Source: Billgrantia aerodenitrificans (lineage in GTDB: Bacteria; Pseudomonadota; Gammaproteobacteria; Pseudomonadales; Halomonadaceae). Taken from it: a DNA stretch of 64,000 bases. Positions within the stretch are counted from its first letter, which is position 1. Every line of letters begins with the position of its first letter. Shown one piece after another: positions 8,363 to 17,574 of the stretch. The stretch lies in the NCBI RefSeq assembly GCF_021404405.1, contig NZ_JABFTV010000006.1, positions 248,001 through 312,000 of the forward strand, in the 5' to 3' direction. Below the pieces are notes generated by a model. That model did not search any database. It had not been told where the DNA came from and saw only the letters and a program-made list of their open reading frames with translations. Both the position numbers and the translations under genes were made by a program.

Positions 8363-10513
8363 TCAGGCGGGCATGTCGTTGGCTTTCGGGTCACGAGCCC
8401 ACACCCTGTGCTGCGCCATGGCGTCACGTAGCGCGGTGAAGACGTCATCCAGCGAAGCGCCAGTCAGCACACCCTCCTCGTTGGTGGGGATGTCCGCGGC
8501 ATCCAGCAGCATCTTGCCCTCACCCACCGCGGCGACTGCCTTGAGGTGCTTGTAGGCTTCCTGCACGTAGTAACGACCGAGCCCCGAGCGGGCCAGCGCA
8601 TCCACGCTGTCGGTGCCGCCGGGCACGATCACCGCGTCCACCGCTACCGAAGGCATGCCGTTGAGCATGGCATCGGGGGGCACCTGCTTGCCGTCGGCCG
8701 CTTTCAGCGGTGCCATGCTGGGGGCGATCACCTTGCCCTCGGCGCCTTCGGCCTCGAGCTTCTGCTTGATCGCCTCGACCTGGCCGGCGTCGACCCCATC
8801 GGCGGCCAGGATCGCCACCTTACGATACTTGATGTTGCCGGGAAGGCGCGCCATCAGGCTCAGGGCGGGCGATTCCAGCTGGGAGCTCGTTCCCAGCTCC
8901 TCGGCAGGCGCGGGCTTTTCGCTCGGTGCCTCGATGCCGTGGTTCTCGCCGACCCGGCGCGCCAGCTCGAGATCGATGTTGGGCAGGATCTCCTTGATCA
9001 CCCGCTCGCGGATCCAGGGCCGTTGCACCTTGGAGAGCTCGAAGGTGTAGGCGGCGATGATGTGCTCCTTTTCGACCTCGGTCTGGCTGTTCCAGAACAG
9101 CGTGGCCTGGGAGTAGTGATCGCCGAACGAGGGGCTGCGAGCACGAATCTTGTGTGCGTCGATGCGCTCGTAGTGGGACTCGAAGCCGCCGTGCTCCGGC
9201 CCTGCCGGGGTCTCGCTGGGCCAGCCGCCGTCGATGGAGTTGGGCTCGTAGGAGGCCTGCCCCTTGTTGATGGTCTGGCGATGCATCGAGTCGCGCTGGT
9301 TGTTGTGGAACGGGCACACCGGCTGGTTGATCGGGATCTCGTGGAAATTGGGCCCGCCCAGGCGCAGCATCTGGGTGTCGAGATAGGAGAACAGCCGCCC
9401 CTGCAGCAGCGGATCATTGCTGAAGTCGATGCCCGGCACGATGTGCGCGGGATTGAAGGCGACCTGCTCGGTCTCGGCGAAAAAGTTGTCCGGATTGCGG
9501 TTGAGCACCATCTTGCCGATTGGGATGACCGGCACCTGCTCCTCGGGAATCAGTTTGGTGGGATCGAGCAGATCGAAGTCGAAGTTGTGCTCGTCCTCCT
9601 CCTCGACCACTTGGATGCAGAACTCGTACTCGAGGAAGTCGCCGTTCTCGATGTCTTCCCACATCATGCGGCGATTGAAGTCGGGATCACGTCCCCAGAG
9701 CTTCTGCGCTTCGTCCCAGATCAGCGAGCAGGTGCCGGCCAGCGGTTTCCAGTGGAACTTGACGAAGCGCGCCTTGCCCTGCTTGTCGATCAGGCGGAAG
9801 GTGTGCACGCCAAAGCCTTCCATGTTGCGGTAATGCCGCGGGAAGGCGCGGTCGGACATGGTCCACAGCACCATGTGGGTCGACTCGGGCATCAGCGAGA
9901 CGAAGTCCCAGAAGGTGTCGTGTGCCGACTGTCCTTGAGGGATCTCGTTGTGCGGCTCAGGCTTCACCGCGTGCACGAAGTCGGGAAACTTGATCGCATC
10001 CTGAATGAAGAACACGGGCATGTTGTTGGCCACCAGATCCCAGTTGCCCTCGTCGGTGTAGAACTTGGTGGCAAAACCGCGCACGTCGCGCACCGTGTCG
10101 TTGGAGCCGCGCGCCCCCTGTACGGTGGAGAAGCGTACGAATACCGGCGTCTTCTTGCCGGGGTCCTGGAACAGCCCTGCCTTGGAGTACTGAGCGGCAC
10201 TGTCGTAGGGCTGGAAGTAGCCATGCGCCGCGGCGCCACGGGCATGCACGATACGTTCGGGAATACGCTCGTTGTCGAAGTGATTGAGCTTCTCGCGGAA
10301 GATGAAGTCCTCGAGCAGCGTCGGCCCGCGCTCGCCCGCCTTCAACGAGTTGTGGTTGTCGGCGATGCGCGTGCCATGGTTGGTGCGCAGGTCGTGCCCG
10401 GTGGCATCGCTGCGGTACTTCTCCAGATTCTCGGACTTGCTGTGCTCGTCGGTCTTGAAGTCGGTGTCGTTGGGTTGGCCGCTGTTGGACGTGGTGTGGG
10501 GGTTGTTCGCCAT
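8363..10513 (-). CDS. katE: Large-subunit (HPII-type) catalase with C-terminal DJ-1/PfpI-like domain
   Basis: The 716-residue length is that of clade 2 catalases, which dismutate hydrogen peroxide. The N-terminal core shows the catalytic His90 ([14 protein letters not shown]), the distal Asn in [13 protein letters not shown] (163/164), and the proximal haem ligand Tyr377 in [12 protein letters not shown]. From about residue 590 a flavodoxin-like DJ-1/PfpI-type domain follows ([24 protein letters not shown]), as in E. coli KatE. The ATG at 10513 has CAGGAG seven bases upstream; a frame open to 10645 adds 44 residues that fit no catalase. It stands alone, divergent from a small outer-membrane protein, and such enzymes are usually stationary-phase induced. 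Confidence 0.95.
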   Translation of the reverse strand: MANNPHTTSNSGQPNDTDFKTDEHSKSENLEKYRSDATGHDLRTNHGTRIADNHNSLKAGERGPTLLEDFIFREKLNHFDNERIPERIVHARGAAAHGYFQPYDSAAQYSKAGLFQDPGKKTPVFVRFSTVQGARGSNDTVRDVRGFATKFYTDEGNWDLVANNMPVFFIQDAIKFPDFVHAVKPEPHNEIPQGQSAHDTFWDFVSLMPESTHMVLWTMSDRAFPRHYRNMEGFGVHTFRLIDKQGKARFVKFHWKPLAGTCSLIWDEAQKLWGRDPDFNRRMMWEDIENGDFLEYEFCIQVVEEEDEHNFDFDLLDPTKLIPEEQVPVIPIGKMVLNRNPDNFFAETEQVAFNPAHIVPGIDFSNDPLLQGRLFSYLDTQMLRLGGPNFHEIPINQPVCPFHNNQRDSMHRQTINKGQASYEPNSIDGGWPSETPAGPEHGGFESHYERIDAHKIRARSPSFGDHYSQATLFWNSQTEVEKEHIIAAYTFELSKVQRPWIRERVIKEILPNIDLELARRVGENHGIEAPSEKPAPAEELGTSSQLESPALSLMARLPGNIKYRKVAILAADGVDAGQVEAIKQKLEAEGAEGKVIAPSMAPLKAADGKQVPPDAMLNGMPSVAVDAVIVPGGTDSVDALARSGLGRYYVQEAYKHLKAVAAVGEGKMLLDAADIPTNEEGVLTGASLDDVFTALRDAMAQHRVWARDPKANDMPA

Positions 10514-10640
10514 GCTCGAACTCCTGTAGTGACAGTGGGATCCATCCTCCCTGGCGCACACTGCGCTCCGCCTTGCCCCGGCAGTTATGATTCTAAAGCT
10601 CCGACTGACAAGGTAGTTCCACCCCTGCTGGCCGCCAATC

Positions 10641-10655
10641 GCCATAGACTATGGC
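10641..10655. promoter_or_regulatory. Palindrome between catalase and outer-membrane protein genes
   Basis: GCCATAGACTATGGC is a perfect 7-1-7 palindrome in the 253-bp divergent spacer (10514-10766), 128 bp upstream of the catalase start. It is a candidate operator; I cannot name the regulator, and no clear -35/-10 pair was found in this spacer. Confidence 0.35.
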
Positions 10656-10766
10656 AACAAAAGAAAACATTAATCGCTTCAAGCCGTCACCCACTCCGGC
10701 CGATACTGGGTAACTGAACGAGGCGGCGCAGGACCGCAAACGATGGCAGGAATGAGGATTGAATCG

Positions 10767-11441
10767 ATGAAAAGGATGACGGCCACCAGCGTGATAGCCA
10801 CTCTGTGCCTGCTCGGTACGACTCACGCCCAGGCCCAGGAGAACAACCGGATAACGCTGGGGGCGGTTGCCGGCAGCACCGGTGTGGGCGCCGACGTGGC
10901 GTGGCGATTCAGCGACCGTCTGGGGATCTCTGCGCGCTACACCGGCGGCCTGGACTGGAGCACCGACTACAGCACCAGCGACGTCGACTACGACGGCGAC
11001 GTCAATCTGGCGGCCGGCAAGCTGACGCTGGACTACTACCCCTTTGCTGGAGGATTCTTCCTCAGCGCCGGCCTCATGCTGCCGGATATCGAGGCCGACG
11101 TCGTGGGGCGGCCGCGCAATGAGGTCTACCAAGAATTCCCGACCGATCTCCTCGGCAACCTGCATGGCACGGTAACCCTCGCCGATGGTATACAGCCCTA
11201 CGCGGGCGTAGGCTGGCGCCAGGCGCACCGCAGTGGCTTTGGCGTGTTTGCCGAAGTCGGTGTGATTCCCACCGATCCGGACGTCTCGCTGAGGACTTCG
11301 ACCAGGTATGAGGACACGGACGAGCCAGGAGCACCCCAACTGCGCCAAGCGATTCGCCAGGAGGAGCAACGGCTTGAGAACGATGCAGAGAAATGGCCGG
11401 TCTACCCGGTGGCCGTCATCGGCGTAAGCTACACCTTCTAG
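10767..11441 (+). CDS. Small outer-membrane beta-barrel protein (YfaZ-like)
   Basis: The protein has 224 residues. A Sec signal peptide (MKRMTATSVIATLCLLG, cleavage probably after HAQAQ) leads into alternating amphipathic strands such as ITLGAVAGSTGVGADVAWRF and GISARYTGGLDW. It ends in VIGVSYTF, the terminal aromatic residue typical of outer-membrane barrels. The region at about 160-205 is charged and may be a loop. I favour the ATG at 10767, which has GAGG at suitable spacing; ATGs at 10743 and 10752 lack a good site and would precede the signal peptide with eight or five extra residues. The pattern recalls YfaZ-type proteins of unknown role. Confidence 0.8.
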   Translation: MKRMTATSVIATLCLLGTTHAQAQENNRITLGAVAGSTGVGADVAWRFSDRLGISARYTGGLDWSTDYSTSDVDYDGDVNLAAGKLTLDYYPFAGGFFLSAGLMLPDIEADVVGRPRNEVYQEFPTDLLGNLHGTVTLADGIQPYAGVGWRQAHRSGFGVFAEVGVIPTDPDVSLRTSTRYEDTDEPGAPQLRQAIRQEEQRLENDAEKWPVYPVAVIGVSYTF

Positions 11442-11461
11442 CAGAGCGCCCGGCTCCATAC

Positions 11462-11493
11462 GACTCGGCCCGGGCAGTTGCCCGGGCCGAGTC
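11462..11493. terminator. Hairpin terminator, probably bidirectional
   Basis: A perfect 15-bp inverted repeat (GACTCGGCCCGGGCA, 2-bp loop, complement) follows the outer-membrane protein gene and faces the convergent GlsB-like gene. There is no strong T-run, so termination efficiency is uncertain. Confidence 0.65.
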
Positions 11494-11526
11494 GATCCCT
11501 GTCTCATTTGGCACGACCCTAGGTGG

Positions 11527-11769
11527 CTATGCCTGCCGTACCTTGGAGATGATCCACAGCAGCACTACGGCCCCCACCGTCGCCGTGACCAGCGAGCCAA
11601 TGAAGCCGCCGGCCTGAAGCCCCAGCAGACGAAACAGGAAGCCACCGATCACGGCTCCCACGATGCCCACGCCGATGTTGGGCAGGATGCCGAATCCGCC
11701 ACCGCGCATGATGTTACCGGCGATCCAACCCGCCAGCCCGCCGATGACCAGCCAGGCAATAAGTCCCAT
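11527..11769 (-). CDS. GlsB/YeaQ/YmgE family membrane protein
   Basis: This 80-residue protein has three hydrophobic segments and the glycine-rich family pattern: GLIAWLVIGGLAGWIAG, GGGFGILPNIGVGIVGAVIGG, then a final helix ending in IISKVRQA. Such small inner-membrane proteins (Pfam Transgly_assoc) are stress-induced in many bacteria, but no enzymatic activity has been firmly assigned. The ATG at 11769 follows the purine-rich GGAGAGGAGAGACGAC, an excellent ribosome site. The frame is open for a further 47 codons upstream but that part is not family-like. Confidence 0.9.
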   Translation of the reverse strand: MGLIAWLVIGGLAGWIAGNIMRGGGFGILPNIGVGIVGAVIGGFLFRLLGLQAGGFIGSLVTATVGAVVLLWIISKVRQA

Positions 11770-11854
11770 GTCGTCTCTCCTCTCCTTTTGGTCGGTCCTG
11801 TCCCCAGAGGGGCTAATAATGGTGCCTGAGCGCAGCTTCCCTGCAAAGCGTAGC

Positions 11855-12409
11855 TTAGAATGACGAGCCGGGCTGCTCGAGAAACGCCAGCTCATCGGCG
11901 CTCGACTCACGGCCGAGGATGGCGTTGCGGTGCGGGTAGCGGCCGAAGCGCAGCAGGATATCCCGGTGCAGATGTTCGAAACGCAGGTTGTCTTCCAGCC
12001 CCGGCTGGTCGAACAGGCGCACTGCCTCGTCGTGCACCTTGAGCGACTCGCTGTGCATGTAGGGCATGTAGAGAAAGCTGCGCCACGTCACGTCGAGCCC
12101 ACCGTCCAGCCCGTGGGCCACGGCCTCCTGGGCCAGCACCAGCGCCATGGCATCCTGGGCGAAAGCTCGAGGATCGTCGCGATAGAGGTTACGTGAGAAC
12201 TGATCGAGTACCAGGATCTCGGCCAGCCGTCCTTGCGGCGTATCGCGCCAGTGCCACAGCTCACCGGCCGCGGCGGCGCCGTGCAGCGCGCTGAAGCGCT
12301 CACGTATCGTACCGTCGAGCGCTTCGTCCTTACGAAACCAATGGGCAGGTTCGAGCTCCTCGAACCAGAAGGCAATTACCGCGTCGCGGCCGGGCAGGCT
12401 CTCGCTCAT
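11855..12409 (-). CDS. DUF924 family protein
   Basis: The 184-residue product is a helical, TPR-like protein of the DUF924 family, common in proteobacteria and without a proven role. Diagnostic stretches are VIAFWFEELEPAHWF near the N-terminus, LAEILVLDQFSRNLYRDD in the middle and FLYMPYMHSESLKVHDEA, followed by FGRYPHRNAILGRES near the C-terminus. A GAGGA ribosome site precedes the ATG at 12409. It stands 85 bp from the GlsB-like gene on the same strand, and could share its message. No membrane segments or known catalytic residues are visible. Confidence 0.92.
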   Translation of the reverse strand: MSESLPGRDAVIAFWFEELEPAHWFRKDEALDGTIRERFSALHGAAAAGELWHWRDTPQGRLAEILVLDQFSRNLYRDDPRAFAQDAMALVLAQEAVAHGLDGGLDVTWRSFLYMPYMHSESLKVHDEAVRLFDQPGLEDNLRFEHLHRDILLRFGRYPHRNAILGRESSADELAFLEQPGSSF

Positions 12410-12491
12410 GTCGTGTCCTCAGGTTTCATACTCTTGATATCATGAGCCTCGGTCGCGTTTATTTCACCCTCCGTTCGCTTCGGGAGATACC

Positions 12492-12683
12492 ATGACGCCC
12501 ATGCTCGGCATGTTCACCTTCGTCTTCAACCTCATCGGCCTGGTGATCTGTATCGCCGGGCTGACCCTGGCCCAGCGCCGGGGGAAGTATCGGCAGACGC
12601 GCTGGCCCGGTTACACCCTGGCTGGGCTAGGCTTCGTGGTCGCCACTACGCCGATCTGGATTCAGGGGCTACTGGTCCAGTGA
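12492..12683 (+). CDS. Small two-helix membrane protein, uncharacterised
   Basis: The 63-residue open frame has two hydrophobic helices, at about residues 4-27 (FTFVFNLIGLVICIAGL) and 40-62 (YTLAGLGFVVATTPIWI), joined by a basic loop (QRRGKYRQTRWP) that would lie in the cytoplasm. The ATG follows TTCGGGAGATACC, a good ribosome site. It ends 97 bp before the GlxA-type regulator on the same strand. I do not recognise the family; the ribosome site and clean topology support a real gene. Confidence 0.6.
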   Translation: MTPMLGMFTFVFNLIGLVICIAGLTLAQRRGKYRQTRWPGYTLAGLGFVVATTPIWIQGLLVQ

Positions 12684-12780
12684 AGCGACTGACCGATGTC
12701 CCAATCGGTGGGATATCGGTCGTTGCAGACATCCAGCCATCAACGGAAACTGGCAACACGTCTCGTCATGAGAGTTTGCC

Positions 12781-13818
12781 ATGCCGCGTACCCTCGTTAT
12801 CCTCGCCTACCCCGATTGCCAGTTGCTCGATGTCAGCGGCCCCTGGCAGGTCTTCGCCTCGGCCAACGATCTGAGCGGCCGTGAGCTCTATCGTTTGCAT
12901 CTGGCCGCCGATGCTCCGGGCAGCGTGTCGACCAACGGCGGCTTGCCACTGCTGGCCGACACGGCCTGGAGCGATCTTGCCTCACTCGGCCCGCTGGACA
13001 CGCTACTCGTGGCCGGCGGTCGCGGTATCGTCAGCCAGCGTCAGCGCCCGGTGCTGCTCGCCACACTGCGCGATCAGGCACGCCAGGTTCGCCGGCTGGG
13101 CTCGATCTGTACCGGCGCCTTTCTGCTGGCCGACGCCGGCCTGCTGGACGGCCACCAGGCCACCACTCACTGGCGGCACTGCGCCCAGTTGGCCCACGAG
13201 CATCCCACGGTTCAAGTGGTACCCGATGCCCTCTACGTCGAGTCGGCCGGGCGCTTCACCAGCGCCGGGGTCACCGCCGGCATCGACCTGGCCCTGTCGC
13301 TGCTCGAAGCGGACCACGGCAGTGCCCTGGCCGGCCAGGTCGCCCGCGAGCTGGTACTGTTTTTGCGCCGCCCCGGCGGGCAGTCGCAGTTCAGTGAAGT
13401 GTTGCGCAGCCAGAACCGCGCCCAGGGGGCGCTGCGAAAGCTGCTCGACCGCCTCCACGCCGACCCCGGCGCGCCCCACCGCCTGGATGGGCTGGCCGAG
13501 TCGATCGGGGTCACGCCGCGCCACCTGTCGCGCCTGTTCCGTCAGCAGCTCGCCACCACGCCCGGTGCCTACCTGACCCGTTTGCGCCTGGAGCAGGCCC
13601 GCCTGGCGCTGGTGGCCAGCGAGCGGTCGCCGCCGCTGGAACCACTGGCACGGCAGTGGCGACTGGGCGGCGCAGAGCAGCTGAGACGCCTGTTCCAGCG
13701 CCATTACGGCATTTCGCCCAGCCTCTACTACCAGCGCTTCGGCCCCAAGGGCCCAACTGTTACATCGACAGACGCTACAACGACAGCCGCCACACCTTCC
13801 CTCTCGAACGATGGATGA
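12781..13818 (+). CDS. GlxA family transcriptional regulator (DJ-1/PfpI plus AraC domains)
   Basis: The 345-residue protein joins an N-terminal amidase-like DJ-1/PfpI domain (about 1-180; TLVILAYPDCQLLDVSGPW, VAGGRGI and LGSICTGAFLLADAGLLDG) to a C-terminal AraC helix-turn-helix domain (about 215-325; LAESIGVTPRHLSRLFRQQL, YLTRLRLEQARLAL). This is the GlxA/FtrA architecture. The GSICTGAF motif carries the cysteine usual at the nucleophile elbow, but in regulators this domain senses ligands and is not known to catalyse. The MFS gene starts 18 bp downstream and is the probable target, together with the regulator itself. Confidence 0.92.
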   Translation: MPRTLVILAYPDCQLLDVSGPWQVFASANDLSGRELYRLHLAADAPGSVSTNGGLPLLADTAWSDLASLGPLDTLLVAGGRGIVSQRQRPVLLATLRDQARQVRRLGSICTGAFLLADAGLLDGHQATTHWRHCAQLAHEHPTVQVVPDALYVESAGRFTSAGVTAGIDLALSLLEADHGSALAGQVARELVLFLRRPGGQSQFSEVLRSQNRAQGALRKLLDRLHADPGAPHRLDGLAESIGVTPRHLSRLFRQQLATTPGAYLTRLRLEQARLALVASERSPPLEPLARQWRLGGAEQLRRLFQRHYGISPSLYYQRFGPKGPTVTSTDATTTAATPSLSNDG

Positions 13819-13836
13819 ACGCCTCAGGAGGCCAAC

Positions 13837-15015
13837 ATGCCCTTCAACGTCATGCTGCTGTCGCTGTGCCAGGCCCTGCTGGTAAGCGGTAACATTCTGC
13901 TGATCGCGGTCTCGCCGCTGATCGGCGCACGACTCGCTCCCGATCCGGCCTGGTCCACGGCGCCGGTCGCCACCCAGTGGCTAGGGCTGATGTGTGCCAC
14001 CATCCCCGCCTCGCTGATCATGGCGCGCCTGGGGCGCAAACGCGGCTTCCTGCTGGGTAACCTGATGGGGCTGGCCGGTGTGGTCGTCGCCGCCCAGGCG
14101 CTGGTGGCCGAGGCCTTCTTGCCGTTCATGCTGGGCACCTGGTTGCTCGGCATCGGTATCGGCTTCGGTCAGCTCTACCGCTTCGCCGCAGTAGAGGCGG
14201 CGCCGTTGGCCCTGCGCGACCGCGCCATCGGCCTGGTCATGGGCGGCGGCGTGCTGGCCGCCTTCTTCGGCCCGTGGCTGGCCCGCATCAGTCGCGAAGC
14301 GGCCGTCACGCCGTTCCTTGGCAGCTTCATCGGCCTGGGTGTGCTCTATCTGGTGGCCCTGCTGGTATTGCTGGCGACCCGGCTGCCGCCGGCCGAGAAG
14401 ACCCACGGCGACGGTCAGCCGCGGCCGCTCGGCGAGATCCTGCGCCAGCCGGTGTTCGTGGTGGCGGTGCTCTCGGCGCTGATCGGCTACGGCGTGATGA
14501 ACCTGGCGATGACCGCCACGCCGCTGGCCATGGCCGGCGCCGGCCACCACTTCGACCACGTCGCCACCACGATCCAGTGGCACGTGGTGGCGATGTTTCT
14601 GCCCTCGTTCTTCACCGGGCACCTGACCGCTCGCTTCGGCGCACCGCGCATGATCGCCGCCGGCTGCGTGCTGCTGGCGGCAAGCGGCCTGGCCGCCCAG
14701 GTCGAGGCCGGCGTGGCGGGCTTCCATTTCGCCTTGATCCTGCTCGGGCTGGGCTGGAACTTCACCTTCCTGCCCGCCACCGGGCTGCTCACCGAGACAT
14801 ACCGGCCGGTGGAGAAGGCCCGTACCCAGGCTGCCAACGAGTTCCTGGTCTTCTCAACCGTGGCCGTCACCGCGCTGCTGGCCGGGCCGCTGGTCAACCA
14901 GCTCGGCTGGGCGCTGCTCAACGCCCTGCTGGTGCCACTGTCGCTGATTCCCATCGTGCTGCTCGGCTGGCAACGCCTTGCCAGACGCCGCCAAGACCCT
15001 CACATTAGCGGCTGA
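13837..15015 (+). CDS. MFS transporter
   Basis: The 392-residue protein has about twelve hydrophobic helices. The loop 2-3 motif appears as SLIMARLGRKRGFLLGN, and the second half is marked by FFTGHLTARFGAPRM, the equivalent loop 8-9 motif. The ATG at 13837 follows CAGGAGGCCAAC. It lies 18 bp after a GlxA-type regulator and is probably co-transcribed with it. The substrate is not evident; an efflux function is likely from the regulator partnership. Confidence 0.9.
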   Translation: MPFNVMLLSLCQALLVSGNILLIAVSPLIGARLAPDPAWSTAPVATQWLGLMCATIPASLIMARLGRKRGFLLGNLMGLAGVVVAAQALVAEAFLPFMLGTWLLGIGIGFGQLYRFAAVEAAPLALRDRAIGLVMGGGVLAAFFGPWLARISREAAVTPFLGSFIGLGVLYLVALLVLLATRLPPAEKTHGDGQPRPLGEILRQPVFVVAVLSALIGYGVMNLAMTATPLAMAGAGHHFDHVATTIQWHVVAMFLPSFFTGHLTARFGAPRMIAAGCVLLAASGLAAQVEAGVAGFHFALILLGLGWNFTFLPATGLLTETYRPVEKARTQAANEFLVFSTVAVTALLAGPLVNQLGWALLNALLVPLSLIPIVLLGWQRLARRRQDPHISG

Positions 15016-15041
15016 CACTGCTGTGAAGGGATTCCTCGCCA

Positions 15042-16433
15042 ATGCGCCAGTCGCTCACCCGGGAGCTGACCAATCTGATCGAGCGCGGCCGCGACCGCCA
15101 GCTGCGGCTGGCGGTCACCGGGCTTTCGCGCTCGGGCAAGACCGCCTTTCTCACCTCGCTGGTCAACCAGCTGCGTCATGCCGGCCTCGAGGCGCGGCTC
15201 GACCTGATGCCGGCCGCCCGCGAAGGGCGGCTGCTGGGGGCGCGCCGGGTCAGCCAGCCCGACCTCGGCGTGCCGCGCTTTCCCTACGACCAGGCCATGG
15301 CGGCGCTGGATGCCGAGCCGCCACGCTGGCCCGAGCCCACCCGCGGTATCAGCGAGCTGCGCCTTTCGATCCGCTATCGCCCGGCACGCCGGGGCCTGCT
15401 GCGCGCCGAGACCGCCGAGCTCAATCTCGATCTGTTCGACTACCCCGGCGAGTGGCTGCTCGACCTGCCGCTGCTGGGTCACGACTATCTGAGCTGGAGC
15501 CGCGCCATGCTGGCCGGCGCCGGCGAACAGCGCCGCACCCTGCTGGCCGAGTGGGAGCGCGTCGCCGCCGAGCTCGACCCCACCGCCGAGGCCAACGAGG
15601 CCGAACTGGCTGAAGTCGCCACGCTCTACGCCCAGAGCCTGCAGGCCGCCCGCGAGGCGGGCTTCGCCAACCTGCAGCCGGGCCGCTTTCTGCTGCCGGG
15701 CGACCTGGAAGGCGCCCCGGTGCTGCAGTTCTTCCCCCTGCCGGCGCTGGCGGATGCCGACGATGCAGCGCTTGCCAAACTGCCGCCGGAAAGCGTCTAC
15801 GCCACCCTCGCCGCGCGTTTTCACCACTACCAGCAGCACATCGTGAGGCCCTTCTATCGCGACCATTTCCGTCGCTTCGACCGCCAGATCGTGCTGGTGG
15901 ACGTGCTCGGTGCGCTGAATGCCGGTCCGGAGCGCTTCGAGGATCTCTCCCAGGCGCTGGCCACGCTGATGCAGAGCTTCGATTACGGCAAGCGCAGCCT
16001 GCTCTCGCGGCTGTTCTCGCCGCGTATCGACAAGCTGGCCATTGCCGCCACCAAGGCCGACCACGTCACCCCGGAGCAGCACGCCAACCTGACCACATTG
16101 CTCGAGGCCCTGTTGGCCGAGCCGCTGCAGGACCTGCGCTACGCCAACGTGCCGGTCAAGGCGCTGTCGCTGGCGGCAATACGCGCCACCGAAGCGCATG
16201 AGGTGAGTCACAAGAACGAGCGCAGCCCGGCGCTGCGCGGTACCACCCTGGCGGGAGAAGAGGTGCTGGTGTTTCCCGGCGAGGTGCCGGCGAAGCTGCC
16301 CGAGGCCGGGTTCTGGGCCCGCCAGGGGTTCGACTTCCGCGCCTTTCGCCCCGCCCCGCGGGAGGGCGGTGCCCTGCCACACATCCGGCTCGATGCCGCC
16401 CTGGACTGGTTGATCGGAGACAAGCTGCAATGA
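15042..16433 (+). CDS. ycjX: YcjX family P-loop ATPase/GTPase (DUF463)
   Basis: The 463-residue protein matches YcjX in length and motifs. A Walker A motif, TGLSRSGKT, lies at about residues 26-34, and INLD-type segments follow (LNLDLFDYPGEWLLDLPL), with QIVLVDVLGALNAGPERF and IAATKADHVTPEQH as further nucleotide-binding elements. In enterobacteria ycjX belongs to the phage-shock (Psp) regulon and is paired with ycjF. Here the stop overlaps the start of the next gene by four bases, so the two are translationally coupled. The biochemical role is unsettled. No pspA or pspF is in the window. Confidence 0.93.
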   Translation: MRQSLTRELTNLIERGRDRQLRLAVTGLSRSGKTAFLTSLVNQLRHAGLEARLDLMPAAREGRLLGARRVSQPDLGVPRFPYDQAMAALDAEPPRWPEPTRGISELRLSIRYRPARRGLLRAETAELNLDLFDYPGEWLLDLPLLGHDYLSWSRAMLAGAGEQRRTLLAEWERVAAELDPTAEANEAELAEVATLYAQSLQAAREAGFANLQPGRFLLPGDLEGAPVLQFFPLPALADADDAALAKLPPESVYATLAARFHHYQQHIVRPFYRDHFRRFDRQIVLVDVLGALNAGPERFEDLSQALATLMQSFDYGKRSLLSRLFSPRIDKLAIAATKADHVTPEQHANLTTLLEALLAEPLQDLRYANVPVKALSLAAIRATEAHEVSHKNERSPALRGTTLAGEEVLVFPGEVPAKLPEAGFWARQGFDFRAFRPAPREGGALPHIRLDAALDWLIGDKLQ

Positions 16434-17476
16434 GCGATCGTCGTCACGAGCCTACGGAGAACGACCCGCGTCCGGCTCGCCGTTTCACCCTTGACGAGCC
16501 GGCGACGCCTAGCCCGGAGACGCCACGGGCGCGGCTCGACTTCGACAGCCAACTGCCCACGCAGCCGTTAGAAGAAGCCCCCGTCAGCCGCGCCGAGCGC
16601 GACCTGGAGGCCAGCCTCGGCCGCCCGCGCAAGCGCCGCTGGGGCCTGCTGACGCTGCTCGGCGGCGGCATCGTACTGGGCAGCGTCGAACTGGCCTTGC
16701 GCCTGCCGCAGGCCCTGCTAGGCGGCGACTGGCTCAGCGGCGGTTGGCATCTGCTGGGGCTCGCTGCCATCGCCCTGGGGGCCGGGGCGCTGCTGCGCGA
16801 AGCGTGGCGGCTGCGTCGGCTGAAACGCCACGACGCCCTGCGTAGCCGTCTGGCCCGGCTGCCCGAAGCCGACGCTACCGAGGCGTCGAGCCTGGCCAAG
16901 ACACTCAAGCAGCAGCTCGGGCTGGATGACGACCATCCCCACTGGCAGGCCTATCTTGCCGCCCGAGAGCCGCACCACGGCGGCGCGGAAATTCAGCAGT
17001 TGCTGGCCCACTATCTGCTCGCCCCCCGCGACCGCCAGGCCCGGCGTATGATCTCGCGCATGTCCGGCGAAACAGCGGTGATGGTGGCGGTCAGCCCACT
17101 GACGCTAGTCGACATGTTTCTGGTGGCGTGGCGCAACCTGGCGATGATCGACCGGATCTGCCGCCTCTACGGGCTGGAGTTGGGCTATGCCAGCCGCCTG
17201 CGCCTACTGCGCAACGTGCTCTACAACATGGCCTTTGCCGGGGCCACCGAGATGGCCAGCGATGCGGGGGTGGAGCTGCTCTCGCTCAATCTGGCCGGGC
17301 GCCTCTCGGCGCGGGCCGGCCAGGGCATGGGGGTGGGGTTGCTCACTGCCCGCCTCGGCCTGCGCACCCAGCGCCTGACCCGGCCGCTGGTATTCGGCCA
17401 AGGTGAGGCGCCGCGCATGGCCGATCTACGCAGCGAACTCTGGCAGCAGTTGAGGCGGCTGGAAAAGCAGGAATGA
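16430..17476 (+). CDS. ycjF: YcjF family inner-membrane protein (TIGR01620/DUF697)
   Basis: The 348-residue product begins with a charged, proline-rich cytoplasmic segment (about 1-70). Two transmembrane helices follow (LLTLLGGGIVLGSVELALRL and LLGLAAIALGAGALL), then a long C-terminal domain with MISRMSGETAVMVAVSPL and DMFLVAWRNLAMIDRICRLYG, typical of DUF697. The ATG overlaps the ycjX stop (ATGA). YcjF is thought to work with YcjX at the membrane in envelope stress. Confidence 0.93.
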   Translation: MSDRRHEPTENDPRPARRFTLDEPATPSPETPRARLDFDSQLPTQPLEEAPVSRAERDLEASLGRPRKRRWGLLTLLGGGIVLGSVELALRLPQALLGGDWLSGGWHLLGLAAIALGAGALLREAWRLRRLKRHDALRSRLARLPEADATEASSLAKTLKQQLGLDDDHPHWQAYLAAREPHHGGAEIQQLLAHYLLAPRDRQARRMISRMSGETAVMVAVSPLTLVDMFLVAWRNLAMIDRICRLYGLELGYASRLRLLRNVLYNMAFAGATEMASDAGVELLSLNLAGRLSARAGQGMGVGLLTARLGLRTQRLTRPLVFGQGEAPRMADLRSELWQQLRRLEKQE

Positions 17477-17574
17477 TGACGGGATCCGACTCTCCCTTGA
17501 TCCGGGTCATGACACTCGCTGCCCAAGGGTCTAGGCTCTGAATATGGACAGACCAACAACATAAGGAAACCGCC

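Noticed and set aside
8546..10717. A 723-codon open frame on the plus strand opposite the catalase gene
   Set aside because: It is antisense to an unmistakable catalase, has no ribosome site and its low-complexity composition is that of complementary-strand reading in GC-rich DNA.
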